In this document: positions 8,566 to 15,265 of the stretch, piece after piece
Layout of the letters: each line of letters starts with the position of its first letter
Numbering within the stretch: the stretch's first letter is position 1
Assembly (NCBI RefSeq): GCF_026968045.1
Contig: NZ_JAPVBQ010000002.1
Coordinates: 112,933 to 176,932, forward strand
Length of the DNA stretch: 64,000 nt
Direction: 5' to 3'
Source: Modestobacter sp. VKM Ac-2977
Lineage (GTDB): Bacteria; Actinomycetota; Actinomycetes; Mycobacteriales; Geodermatophilaceae
The notes under the pieces: generated by a model
The model's database searches: none
Told to the model about the DNA's origin: nothing
What the model saw: only the letters and a program-made list of their open reading frames with translations
Program-made: the position numbers and the translations under genes

Positions 8566-9729
8566 TCAGCTGCCGTGGGTGGCGGCGACCGCGGCCCGGA
8601 CGACGGCGGCCGGGTCGCTGGTCTCGTCGAAGACCGCGCGCTGCAGGGTCGCCCCGGTGCCGCGGCGCAGGACGTCGGCGACGCCGGCCTCGACGCGTTC
8701 GGCGTCCCCGCTGTCGCCGAGGGCAGCGCGCACGTGCTCGACCAGGGCGGTGACCACCTCGGCGGCCGGGGCCGGCTGGCCGGTCCGCGGGTCGACGAGG
8801 TCCCCGGTCAGGCCGGAGCGTCCGGCCCGCCAGCCGGCGACGCGGAGCACCTCGGTCCGCACCTCCGGCGCCGGGACGCCGGCCCGCCACTCCCGGGCCG
8901 CGGTCTCGACCAGGCCGCGCACCAGCCCGGCCAGCAGGACGGCGTCCTCCACCCGCAGCGCGACGTCGGACACCCGCACCTCCACCGTCGGCCAGGTGGC
9001 CGAGAGGCGGGCGTCGAAGTAGACCATCCCCTCGTCGAGCACCGTCTCGGTCGCGACCAGCTCGGCGATCAGCCGGTGGTACCGGGCCGGGGTGCCGAAC
9101 ACGGCGTTCGGGCCGGCGGAGGGCCACCGGTTCCAGACCTGGGAGCGGAAGCTGGCGTAGCCGGTGTCCCGCCCGGACCAGAACGGCGAGTTGGTGGTCA
9201 GCGCGGTCAGCACCGGCAGCCACACCCGGATGCGGTCGAGGACGGCGACCCCCTCCTCGTCGCCGTCGACGGAGACGTGCACGTGGCAGCCGCAGGTGAG
9301 CACCTCGGCGGCGGTGAGGCCGAAGACCTCGACCATCTGCGCGTACCGCTCCCCCGGCGTCGTCTCCGGTTCCACGGCCACCGGCGAGCTCGCCAGGGCC
9401 GCCACCCGGGCGCCCACGGTCGCGGCGGCCGCATCGGCCCGGGAACGCCAGTGCCGCAGCTCCGCGCTCACCTCGTCGAGCTCCCGGCAGACCCGGGTGC
9501 CCAGCTCGATCTGCTGCTCCTTCAGCTCGGGCACCAGGCGTGGGCCGGCCGGGGCCCCGGCGGCGTCGGTGTCGGGCGCCGCATCGGACTGCTGCGCCCG
9601 GTCGTGCTCTCCGACCGTCTCCCCCTCACCGCGGCGGGCGGCCACCTCCAGGGCCTCCGGGGCCAGCGGCACCGGCACCCCCGCCGGGTCGACGACCAAC
9701 AGTTCTTCCTCGACTCCGACGGTGCGCAC
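8566..9729 (-). CDS. Carboxylate-amine ligase, YbdK type (glutamate-cysteine ligase 2 family)
   Basis: A 387-aa member of the GCS2/YbdK family. MRTVGVEEELLVVD at the N-terminus and CGCHVHVSVDGDEEGV in the middle are hallmarks; the CHVHV segment supplies metal-binding residues. YbdK-type enzymes have weak glutamate-cysteine ligase activity, but this lineage makes mycothiol (mshC is in this window), so the physiological substrate is uncertain. An insert of about 30 acidic/Ala-rich residues follows the first strand (RRGEGETVGEHDRAQQSD). The GTG start lacks a clear Shine-Dalgarno. Confidence 0.88.
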   Translation of the reverse strand: MRTVGVEEELLVVDPAGVPVPLAPEALEVAARRGEGETVGEHDRAQQSDAAPDTDAAGAPAGPRLVPELKEQQIELGTRVCRELDEVSAELRHWRSRADAAAATVGARVAALASSPVAVEPETTPGERYAQMVEVFGLTAAEVLTCGCHVHVSVDGDEEGVAVLDRIRVWLPVLTALTTNSPFWSGRDTGYASFRSQVWNRWPSAGPNAVFGTPARYHRLIAELVATETVLDEGMVYFDARLSATWPTVEVRVSDVALRVEDAVLLAGLVRGLVETAAREWRAGVPAPEVRTEVLRVAGWRAGRSGLTGDLVDPRTGQPAPAAEVVTALVEHVRAALGDSGDAERVEAGVADVLRRGTGATLQRAVFDETSDPAAVVRAAVAATHGS

Positions 9730-9861
9730 CGACCCATGATCACGGGCATCCCGGTCGTCGTGCTCGCTGAGCCCGGTCCTGGAGGTGGTCGTTGTTGCGT
9801 GGCGCCCGGAGGGCGCCTGGTCTGTCTTCGGCAGGTGACGACAATGATGTGTCGCGACGTT

Positions 9862-9876
9862 GTTGGGGATAACGGT
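9862..9876 (+). repeat. 15-mer shared with 24812-24826
   Basis: GTTGGGGATAACGGT occurs identically here and at 24812-24826, both in intergenic DNA on the plus strand. Here it lies just before the -10 of the 9888 gene. It is a candidate protein-binding site or a chance repeat. Confidence 0.4.
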
Positions 9877-9881
9877 AGTGT
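9876..9881 (+). promoter_or_regulatory. -10 element of the 9888 gene (leaderless)
   Basis: TAGTGT, followed by six bases (GCCGTC) and then the ATG at 9888. Leaderless arrangement. Confidence 0.55.
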
Positions 9882-9887
9882 GCCGTC

Positions 9888-10733
9888 ATGCCAGGTGCAT
9901 GGCAGCCGCCGCTGCCCGACATGCCTGCCCCTCCGCCGGCCCGCGCCTGGGCCCGGCTGCCGGTGCCGCCGGGGTACGAGCCGCAGTGGCGGCGACTGGT
10001 CGAGGCGGCCCTCGAGCAGGGGCTCGGACCGGATGCGCTCGCCGAGACCGGCCTGGAGCCGCTGGTCGCCGCGCGCGACTGGAAGCCGGCCACCGTCGCC
10101 CTCTACAGCAAGGTCGCTCGCTACGGCGGGGTCGGGGTGCCGCGGGCCACCACCCCCGAGCCCGACCCGGTCACCCTCGACCTGCGGGAGCTGACCCGGG
10201 TGCGCAGCGAGGCGCCGGAGCACCTGCGCTCGGTCGCGTGGTGTGCGCTCGCGCTGGGCTGGCCGGCGACGGTGGGGCAGTTCCGGGGGTTGCGCCGGGA
10301 CCAGGTGCAGGTGACCGGACGTCGTCTCGTCGTGGCCACCGAGGACGGCGAGTGGTCGGTGCCCGGTGCGCTGACCGCCTGGCACGCCTGGGAGGAGGTC
10401 CGCAGCCGGTTCCCCGGCCTGGCGGCGAGCCCGTGGGTGCTGCCGGCGCTGCGGCGGGGCCCGGGCCCGAACTCGCACGTCGGTGGGCAGCTGTCCACGC
10501 AGGCGCTGCAGGTGACCTTCGCGAAGCACGCCGTGCGTACCGCGACGGCCATGCGGGCCACCGCGTCGCCGAGTCGTCGTGAGCAGGTCGAGGAGCTGGC
10601 GGCGGACTACCTGACGCTCTCCTACGACTCCTACCGTCGGCTGGCGCTGGCCGGTGGTGCGCCGCCGGTGGGCCCCCGCGGCGCCGTGCGGGCGCTGCGC
10701 ACCGTGGGCCGTCGCGCCCGGCTGGCGGGCTGA
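9888..10733 (+). CDS. Hypothetical protein resembling a degenerate tyrosine-recombinase core
   Basis: 281 aa, Pro/Ala-rich N-terminus. I do not recognise a named family. The middle has the layout of a phage-integrase catalytic domain: a helix LRSVAWCALALGWPATVGQF, then RGLRRDQVQVTGRRLVVATE (an Arg near the expected first catalytic Arg, then a beta-strand pair), later QLSTQALQVTFAKHA, and a Tyr-containing end SYDSYRRLAL. The HxxR box of active recombinases is absent, so it is probably not a working recombinase. Codon use is like that of its neighbours. The start is supported by a leaderless promoter. Confidence 0.6.
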   Translation: MPGAWQPPLPDMPAPPPARAWARLPVPPGYEPQWRRLVEAALEQGLGPDALAETGLEPLVAARDWKPATVALYSKVARYGGVGVPRATTPEPDPVTLDLRELTRVRSEAPEHLRSVAWCALALGWPATVGQFRGLRRDQVQVTGRRLVVATEDGEWSVPGALTAWHAWEEVRSRFPGLAASPWVLPALRRGPGPNSHVGGQLSTQALQVTFAKHAVRTATAMRATASPSRREQVEELAADYLTLSYDSYRRLALAGGAPPVGPRGAVRALRTVGRRARLAG

Positions 10734-10770
10734 TCCCGGCTCCCCTCCCCCGTCCAGCCCGACGCCGGGT

Positions 10771-11871
10771 TCAGCACAGCGACAACTGCTCGGGCGCCTC
10801 GTCGATCGACGCGGGCTCCGGCCGTCGGGTGGGCAGGCTGCCGGCCGGGAAGCCCACCGACTCGTCGCCGGGCAGGCCGAGGCTGCTGCCGGCGTCGACG
10901 CCGCGCGCCACCCCTCCGCTCTGCCGGTCCAGGCCGTACCGGGCCAGCACCGGGGCCACCCGGCCGGCGAGCCAGCTGCGGTACTCGGCCGGCACGTAGG
11001 CGCCGCGCCCGTAGAGCTGGCGGTACCGGCCGACCAGGCCGGGGTGCTCCCGGGACAGCCAGGCGGTGAACCACTCCCGGGCGCCCGGGCGCAGGTGCAG
11101 CGGCAGCACGGTGACCCCGGTGGCCCCGGCCGCGGCGATGGCGCCGATCGCCGCCTCCAGGTGCTCCATCCGGTCGGTGAGGCCGGGCAGCACCGGGGCC
11201 AGGAAGACCCCGCAGGGCAGTCCGGCGTCGGTGATCGCCCGCACCAGGTCCAGCCGCGCCCGGGGCGTGGGGACGCCGGGCTCCAGGGCGGCGTGCAGGT
11301 CGTCGTCCCAGATGGCCATGGACACCCCCATCCCCACCGGGACGTCGCGGGACGCGGCGGCCAGCCGGGGGACGTCGCGCCGGGCCAGCGTGCCCTTGGT
11401 CAGCACCGAGAACGGGGTGCCGGACCGGGCCAGGGCGTCGATGACCCCGGGCATCAGCCGGTAGCGGCCCTCGGCCCGCTGGTACGGGTCGGTGTTGGTG
11501 CCCAGCGCAACGTGCTCCCGCTGCCAGGACGGGCGGGCCAGCTCCCGCCGCAGCACGTCGACGAGGTTGGTCTTGACCACGATCTGCTGGTCGAAGTCGG
11601 CCCCGCTGTCCAGCTCCAGCCATTCGTGCGTCCCGCGGGAGTAGCAGTAGACACACGCATGGGAGCAGCCCCGATAGGGGTTGATCGTGTGGCCGAACGG
11701 CATCGCCGAGCCCTTGGGCACCGCGTTCAGCGCGCTCTTGGCCCGCACCTCGTGGAAGGTCAGGCCGGGGAACTCCGGCACCTGCACACTGCGCAACAGA
11801 CCACGCACGTCGGGCAGCCCGGGCAGCGTGCTCGGTTCGTCGAAGTCCAGCCGCTGGGCATCCCACCGCAT
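10771..11871 (-). CDS. Rv2578c-family (SPL-like) radical SAM protein
   Basis: A 366-aa radical SAM protein of the spore-photoproduct-lyase-like group found across actinobacteria. The cluster ligands are C69, C73 and C76 in RGCSHACVYCYSRGTHEW. HVALGTNTDPYQRAEGRYRLM and VSMAIWDDDLHAALEPGVP are also family blocks. The exact reaction is unknown; involvement in nucleic-acid or photoproduct chemistry is inference from the family name. It is convergent with the integrase-like gene. Its upstream side carries two hairpin repeats that belong to the 3' end of the Lrp gene. Confidence 0.88.
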   Translation of the reverse strand: MRWDAQRLDFDEPSTLPGLPDVRGLLRSVQVPEFPGLTFHEVRAKSALNAVPKGSAMPFGHTINPYRGCSHACVYCYSRGTHEWLELDSGADFDQQIVVKTNLVDVLRRELARPSWQREHVALGTNTDPYQRAEGRYRLMPGVIDALARSGTPFSVLTKGTLARRDVPRLAAASRDVPVGMGVSMAIWDDDLHAALEPGVPTPRARLDLVRAITDAGLPCGVFLAPVLPGLTDRMEHLEAAIGAIAAAGATGVTVLPLHLRPGAREWFTAWLSREHPGLVGRYRQLYGRGAYVPAEYRSWLAGRVAPVLARYGLDRQSGGVARGVDAGSSLGLPGDESVGFPAGSLPTRRPEPASIDEAPEQLSLC

Positions 11872-11909
11872 GTGCGCATTCGAACATGCGTTCGGTCAAC
11901 CGTCCACCG

Positions 11910-11951
11910 GCCCCCTCGTAGGGGCCCGCCGCGAGCCTGCGAGGGGCGGGG
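11910..11951 (-). repeat. Hairpin repeat copy B1 (short form)
   Basis: On the plus strand, CCCCTCG and CGAGGGG bracket the conserved core GGGGCCCGCCGCGAGCC. This copy lacks the GGGTCCTTC end found in the others. It lies next to copy B2, between the Lrp gene and the radical SAM gene. Confidence 0.65.
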
Positions 11952-11954
11952 TCA

Positions 11955-12015
11955 GGCCCTGCTGTAGGGGCCCGCGCTGAGCCTGCGAAGCGTGGGGGGC
12001 AGCAGGGTCCTTCAC
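11955..12015 (-). repeat. Hairpin repeat copy B2 (3' end of Lrp gene)
   Basis: Arms GGCCCTGCTG (11955-11964) and CAGCAGGGTCC (12000-12010) pair perfectly over 8 bp. The core GGGGCCCGC-GCTGAGCCTGCG is between them, and TTCA follows. It is located 7 bp from the Lrp stop codon. Confidence 0.8.
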
Positions 12016-12021
12016 CCTTCG

Positions 12022-12504
12022 TCAGACCGGTGGGCGGTCCTCGTAGAAGGTGGAGAGCACGACGGTGGTCCGGGTGGTGACGTTGGCCGCCGACCGGATC
12101 TCGTGCAGCAACGCCTCCAGCGCGTCGGGCGAGGCCACCCGCACCTTGAGGATGTAGCTCTCCACCCCGGCCACCGAGTGGCAGGCCTCGATGGCCGACA
12201 GGTGCGCCAGCCGGGCCGGCGCGTCATCGGGCTGGGCGGCCTCGATCGGGGTGATGGACACGAAGGCGGTCAGCGGCAGCCCGAGCGCCTTGGCGTCCAG
12301 CTGCGCCGCGTAGCCGGTGATCAGGCCGCGCTGTTCCAGCCGGCGGACCCGCTGGTGCACCGCGGACACCGACAGCCCGACCCGGTCGGCCAGGTCGGTG
12401 AAGCTCGCCCGCCCGTCCCGGGCCAGGGCGCTGAGCAACTCGCGGTCGACGTCCTGGGCGGCCGGCGACCCGCCCGGCTCAGCCGCGGAGTTCGACGAGC
12501 TCAC
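12022..12504 (-). CDS. Lrp/AsnC family transcriptional regulator
   Basis: 160 aa. An N-terminal winged HTH (DVDRELLSALARDGRASFTDLADRVGLS, then SAVHQRVRRLEQRGLI) is followed by a C-terminal ligand-binding RAM domain (LSAIEACHSVAGVESYILKVRV). Such proteins sense amino acids and regulate amino-acid metabolism. Translation starts at GTG 12504 inside the end of the M24 peptidase gene (26-bp overlap), so the two are co-transcribed. A role linked to the peptidase products is plausible. No separate promoter is seen. Confidence 0.9.
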   Translation of the reverse strand: MSSSNSAAEPGGSPAAQDVDRELLSALARDGRASFTDLADRVGLSVSAVHQRVRRLEQRGLITGYAAQLDAKALGLPLTAFVSITPIEAAQPDDAPARLAHLSAIEACHSVAGVESYILKVRVASPDALEALLHEIRSAANVTTRTTVVLSTFYEDRPPV

Positions 12505-13624
12505 GGGGACCGTTGTTCAGGTTGCGGACGCCGTCGTCGGTGCAGACGACGATGTCCTCGATCCGGGCGCCGTAGCGACCGGGCAGGTAGATGCCGGGCT
12601 CGACCGAGAAGGCCATCCCCGGCTCCAGCGGCAGGTCGTGGCCGGCGACGATGTACGGCGCCTCGTGGGTGTCCAGCCCGATGCCGTGCCCGGTGCGGTG
12701 GATGAAGTGCTCACCGAAGCCGGCCTTGGTGATGACGTCGCGGGCGACGGCGTCGATCTGCGCGCAGGTGACCCCGGGGCGCACCGCGGCGACGGCGGCC
12801 GCCTGGGCCCGCTGGAGGACGGCGTACCAGTCGAGCAGGCCGCGGGCGGCGTGCCCGCCCACCAGGTAGGTGCGGGTGCAGTCGGACCGGTAGCCGGTCG
12901 CCGTCTCCCCGCCGATGTCCACCACGACCATGTCCCCGGCCTCCACCACCCGGTCGGAGACCTCGTGGTGCGGGCTGGCGCCGTTGGGGCCCGAACCGAT
13001 GATCGTGAAGTCGACGCCGACGTGGCCCTCGGCGAGGATCGCCGCCGCGACGTCCGCGCCGACCTCGGCCTCGGTGCGGCCGACCCGCAGCCACTCCCCC
13101 ATCCGGGCGTGCACCCGGTCGATGGCCGCACCGGCGATGGCCAGTTCCTCGACCTCGGCCGGCGTCTTCACCATCCGCAGCCGGTCGATGACCGGGCTGG
13201 CCAGCTCCAGCGCTGAACCCGGCAGCGCCCGCTGGATGCCCAGCGCGTGCTCGGCCCAGGTGCGGGACCCGACTGCCACCCGGACCGGTGCGCTGCCCAG
13301 CCGGGCGGTGACCGCCTCGGCCAGCCGGGCGAAGGAGTCGTCGGTCTCGTCCCAGGCCAGCACCTCCAGGCCCAACGAGCCCGCCGGGGAGGCCTCGACC
13401 ATCGGCGCCTCCAGCCGCGGCACCACCAGCAGCGGCTCGCCCCGGCGGGGCACGGCCAGCGCGGTCAGCCGCTCCATGGCGTGCGCGTCGTAGCCGCACA
13501 GGTAACGCAGGTCGGAGCCGGGCGTGACGACGACGACGTCGATGTCGAGCTCGTCGGCGAGAGCGCGGGCGGCGTGCACCCGGTCGATGGACACCAGCGG
13601 GGAGGAGGGAGAGACGGCGACCAC
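12479..13624 (-). CDS. M24 family Xaa-Pro dipeptidase/aminopeptidase
   Basis: 381 aa, matching M. tuberculosis PepE (Rv2089c) by position and family. The creatinase N-terminal domain (1-150) is followed by the pita-bread catalytic domain, with metal ligands D236, D248, H313 (TGHGIG), E342 (VEPGIYLPG) and E356 (ARIEDIV) all present. It cleaves Xaa-Pro dipeptides in the cytoplasm. The start is fixed by TAGTCT exactly 6 bases before GTG 13624. The gene is divergent from the exonuclease gene, as in mycobacteria. Confidence 0.9.
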   Translation of the reverse strand: MVAVSPSSPLVSIDRVHAARALADELDIDVVVVTPGSDLRYLCGYDAHAMERLTALAVPRRGEPLLVVPRLEAPMVEASPAGSLGLEVLAWDETDDSFARLAEAVTARLGSAPVRVAVGSRTWAEHALGIQRALPGSALELASPVIDRLRMVKTPAEVEELAIAGAAIDRVHARMGEWLRVGRTEAEVGADVAAAILAEGHVGVDFTIIGSGPNGASPHHEVSDRVVEAGDMVVVDIGGETATGYRSDCTRTYLVGGHAARGLLDWYAVLQRAQAAAVAAVRPGVTCAQIDAVARDVITKAGFGEHFIHRTGHGIGLDTHEAPYIVAGHDLPLEPGMAFSVEPGIYLPGRYGARIEDIVVCTDDGVRNLNNGPRELVELRG

Positions 13625-13630
13625 GTCCGC

Positions 13631-13636
13631 AGACTA
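13631..13636 (-). promoter_or_regulatory. -10 element of the M24 peptidase gene (leaderless)
   Basis: TAGTCT on the minus strand, then GCGGAC, then the GTG start. Confidence 0.6.
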
Positions 13637-13677
13637 ACCAGCGGGAGCGACAGCCCCGGCCGTCGTCATCGCACCGT

Positions 13678-13683
13678 TACCGT
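13678..13683 (+). promoter_or_regulatory. -10 element of the 5'-3' exonuclease gene (leaderless)
   Basis: TACCGT, seven bases before GTG 13691. It supports that GTG over GTG 13682 and ATG 13700. Confidence 0.45.
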
Positions 13684-13690
13684 GCCCGGC

Positions 13691-14608
13691 GTGACGACGA
13701 TGCTCCTGGACGCCGCGAGCCTGTACTTCCGTGCCTTCTACGGGGTGCCGACCAGCGTGACCGGGCCGCACGGCCGGCCGGTCAACGCCGTCCGTGGCTT
13801 CCTGGACATGACTGCCCGGCTGGTCGTCGCCCACTCCCCCACCCGGCTGGTCGCCTGCTGGGACGACGACTGGCGCCCGGCCTTCCGGGTCGCCGCGCTG
13901 CCCAGCTACAAGGCGCACCGGGTCGCGCAGGAGGGCGGTGAGGAGGTGCCCGACGAGCTCGGGCCGCAGGTGCCGGTGCTGGTCGAGGTGCTCGCCGCCG
14001 CCGGGCTGACCCGGGTCGGCGCCCCCGGCTACGAGGCCGACGACGTCATCGGCACGCTGGCCACCCGGGCCCGCGGGCCGGTCGACGTGGTCACTGGCGA
14101 CCGGGACCTGTTCCAGCTGGTCGACGACGCCCGCGAGGTGCGGGTGCTGTACACCAACCGCGGCATCAACGACCTGGAGTTCGTCGACGAGGCGGCCGTC
14201 GCCGCGAAGTACGGCATCCCCGGCCGCTCGTACGCCGACTTCGCGGTGCTCCGCGGCGACCCCAGCGACGGGCTGCCCGGGGTGTCCGGCGTCGGGGCGA
14301 AGACGGCGGCGGCGCTGATCAACGAGTTCGGGTCACTGGCCGGCATCCGGGAGGCGGCTGCCCGCACCGCCGTCCCCAGGGCCCCGCTCACCGCGGCGGT
14401 GCTGAAGAAGCTGCACGCGGCCGCCGACTACCTCGATGCCGCACCCGAGGTGGTCGCCGTCGTCACCACCATCGACCTGCCACCGGTGGACGGCGAGCTG
14501 CCCCGCCGCCCGGCCGACCCCGACGCCCTGGCGGCGCTGGCCGAGGCGCACGGGCTGGAGTCCTCGGTGCGCCGACTGGGGGCGGCGCTGGGGTGGCCGC
14601 AGGACTGA
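13691..14608 (+). CDS. 5'-3' exonuclease (PolA N-terminal-like FEN domain)
   Basis: 305 aa, a stand-alone homologue of the 5'-nuclease domain of DNA polymerase I and orthologous by position to Rv2090. MLLDAASLYFRAFYGVP, LVACWDDDWRPAFR, YEADDVIGTLA and VVTGDRDLFQLV carry the acidic metal-binding residues. DPSDGLPGVSGVGAKTAAALI is the helix-hairpin-helix/H3TH region. It would remove 5' flaps or RNA primers. The GTG 13691 start gives MTTMLLDAAS. Three genes further on lies the helicase gene helY, as in M. tuberculosis. Confidence 0.9.
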   Translation: MTTMLLDAASLYFRAFYGVPTSVTGPHGRPVNAVRGFLDMTARLVVAHSPTRLVACWDDDWRPAFRVAALPSYKAHRVAQEGGEEVPDELGPQVPVLVEVLAAAGLTRVGAPGYEADDVIGTLATRARGPVDVVTGDRDLFQLVDDAREVRVLYTNRGINDLEFVDEAAVAAKYGIPGRSYADFAVLRGDPSDGLPGVSGVGAKTAAALINEFGSLAGIREAAARTAVPRAPLTAAVLKKLHAAADYLDAAPEVVAVVTTIDLPPVDGELPRRPADPDALAALAEAHGLESSVRRLGAALGWPQD

Positions 14609-14617
14609 ACGACCCGG

Positions 14618-15196
14618 TCAGCTCACCGCCCAGGTGTAGTCGCCGTCCTCGCCGGTCAGCGTGATCGTGATGCTGACCGGCTCGCCGTCGACGGTCCGGC
14701 CCGCGCACGAGTAGGCGGCGCTGTCGCGGACCGGGAGCTCGTCCTCGCACCTGAGGTCCAGGGCGACGCCCTCCCGGGCCTCGAACTGGCCGGCCACGGC
14801 GCGCTCCACCGCCGCCGGGTCGAGCCGGGTGGCGCCCAGCGGGGACGGCAGGGTCAGCGCCGCGACCACCAGCAGGACCGCCAGCGTGACCAGCACCAGC
14901 TTCGGCGGCCGGGACCGTCTCCTGGCCGGCTGCGCCGGCGGACCCCACCCCGCGGGGGACCCGAACTGCGCGGACGGCGGCCCCCAGCCACCGGGCTGCC
15001 CGTACTGGCTGGGCTGGCCGTACCCGGGGGCCTCCCCCCAGCCCTGGTACCGCGGTGGCTGCCCCGGTCCGCCCGACGGCGGACCCCAGCCACCCTGCGG
15101 GCCGCCCCGTCCCGGCGCCGCCGGCGGGGAACCGGGCTCCCGGTCCGGGCGCGCCCAGGGGGACTGCGGGTCCTCACCCTGCGGCGGCTGGCTCAT
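14618..15196 (-). CDS. DUF4333 membrane-anchored protein
   Basis: 192 aa. A Gly/Pro/Gln-rich cytoplasmic N-terminus (1-90, with repeated GWGPPSG- and YGQP-like units) is followed by one membrane helix (KLVLVTLAVLLVVAALTL, about 98-116). The external DUF4333 domain contains two cysteines (LRCEDELPV and YSCAGRTVDG) that probably form a disulfide. Position matches Rv2091c. Function unknown. GAGGAG lies 7 bp before the ATG. It is separated from helY by 69 bp and may share its transcript. Confidence 0.85.
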   Translation of the reverse strand: MSQPPQGEDPQSPWARPDREPGSPPAAPGRGGPQGGWGPPSGGPGQPPRYQGWGEAPGYGQPSQYGQPGGWGPPSAQFGSPAGWGPPAQPARRRSRPPKLVLVTLAVLLVVAALTLPSPLGATRLDPAAVERAVAGQFEAREGVALDLRCEDELPVRDSAAYSCAGRTVDGEPVSITITLTGEDGDYTWAVS

Positions 15197-15265
15197 CGTC
15201 GCTCCTCGATCGGCTCCCCGGTGCGGTGCACCGGGGACGGCCGATTGTGGCCCACGGGCCGCGGA

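Noticed and set aside
9862-9876. GTTGGGGATAACGGT as a DnaA box
   Set aside because: It differs from the actinobacterial DnaA box (TTGTCCACA) at several positions and there is no dnaA, dnaN or box cluster nearby.
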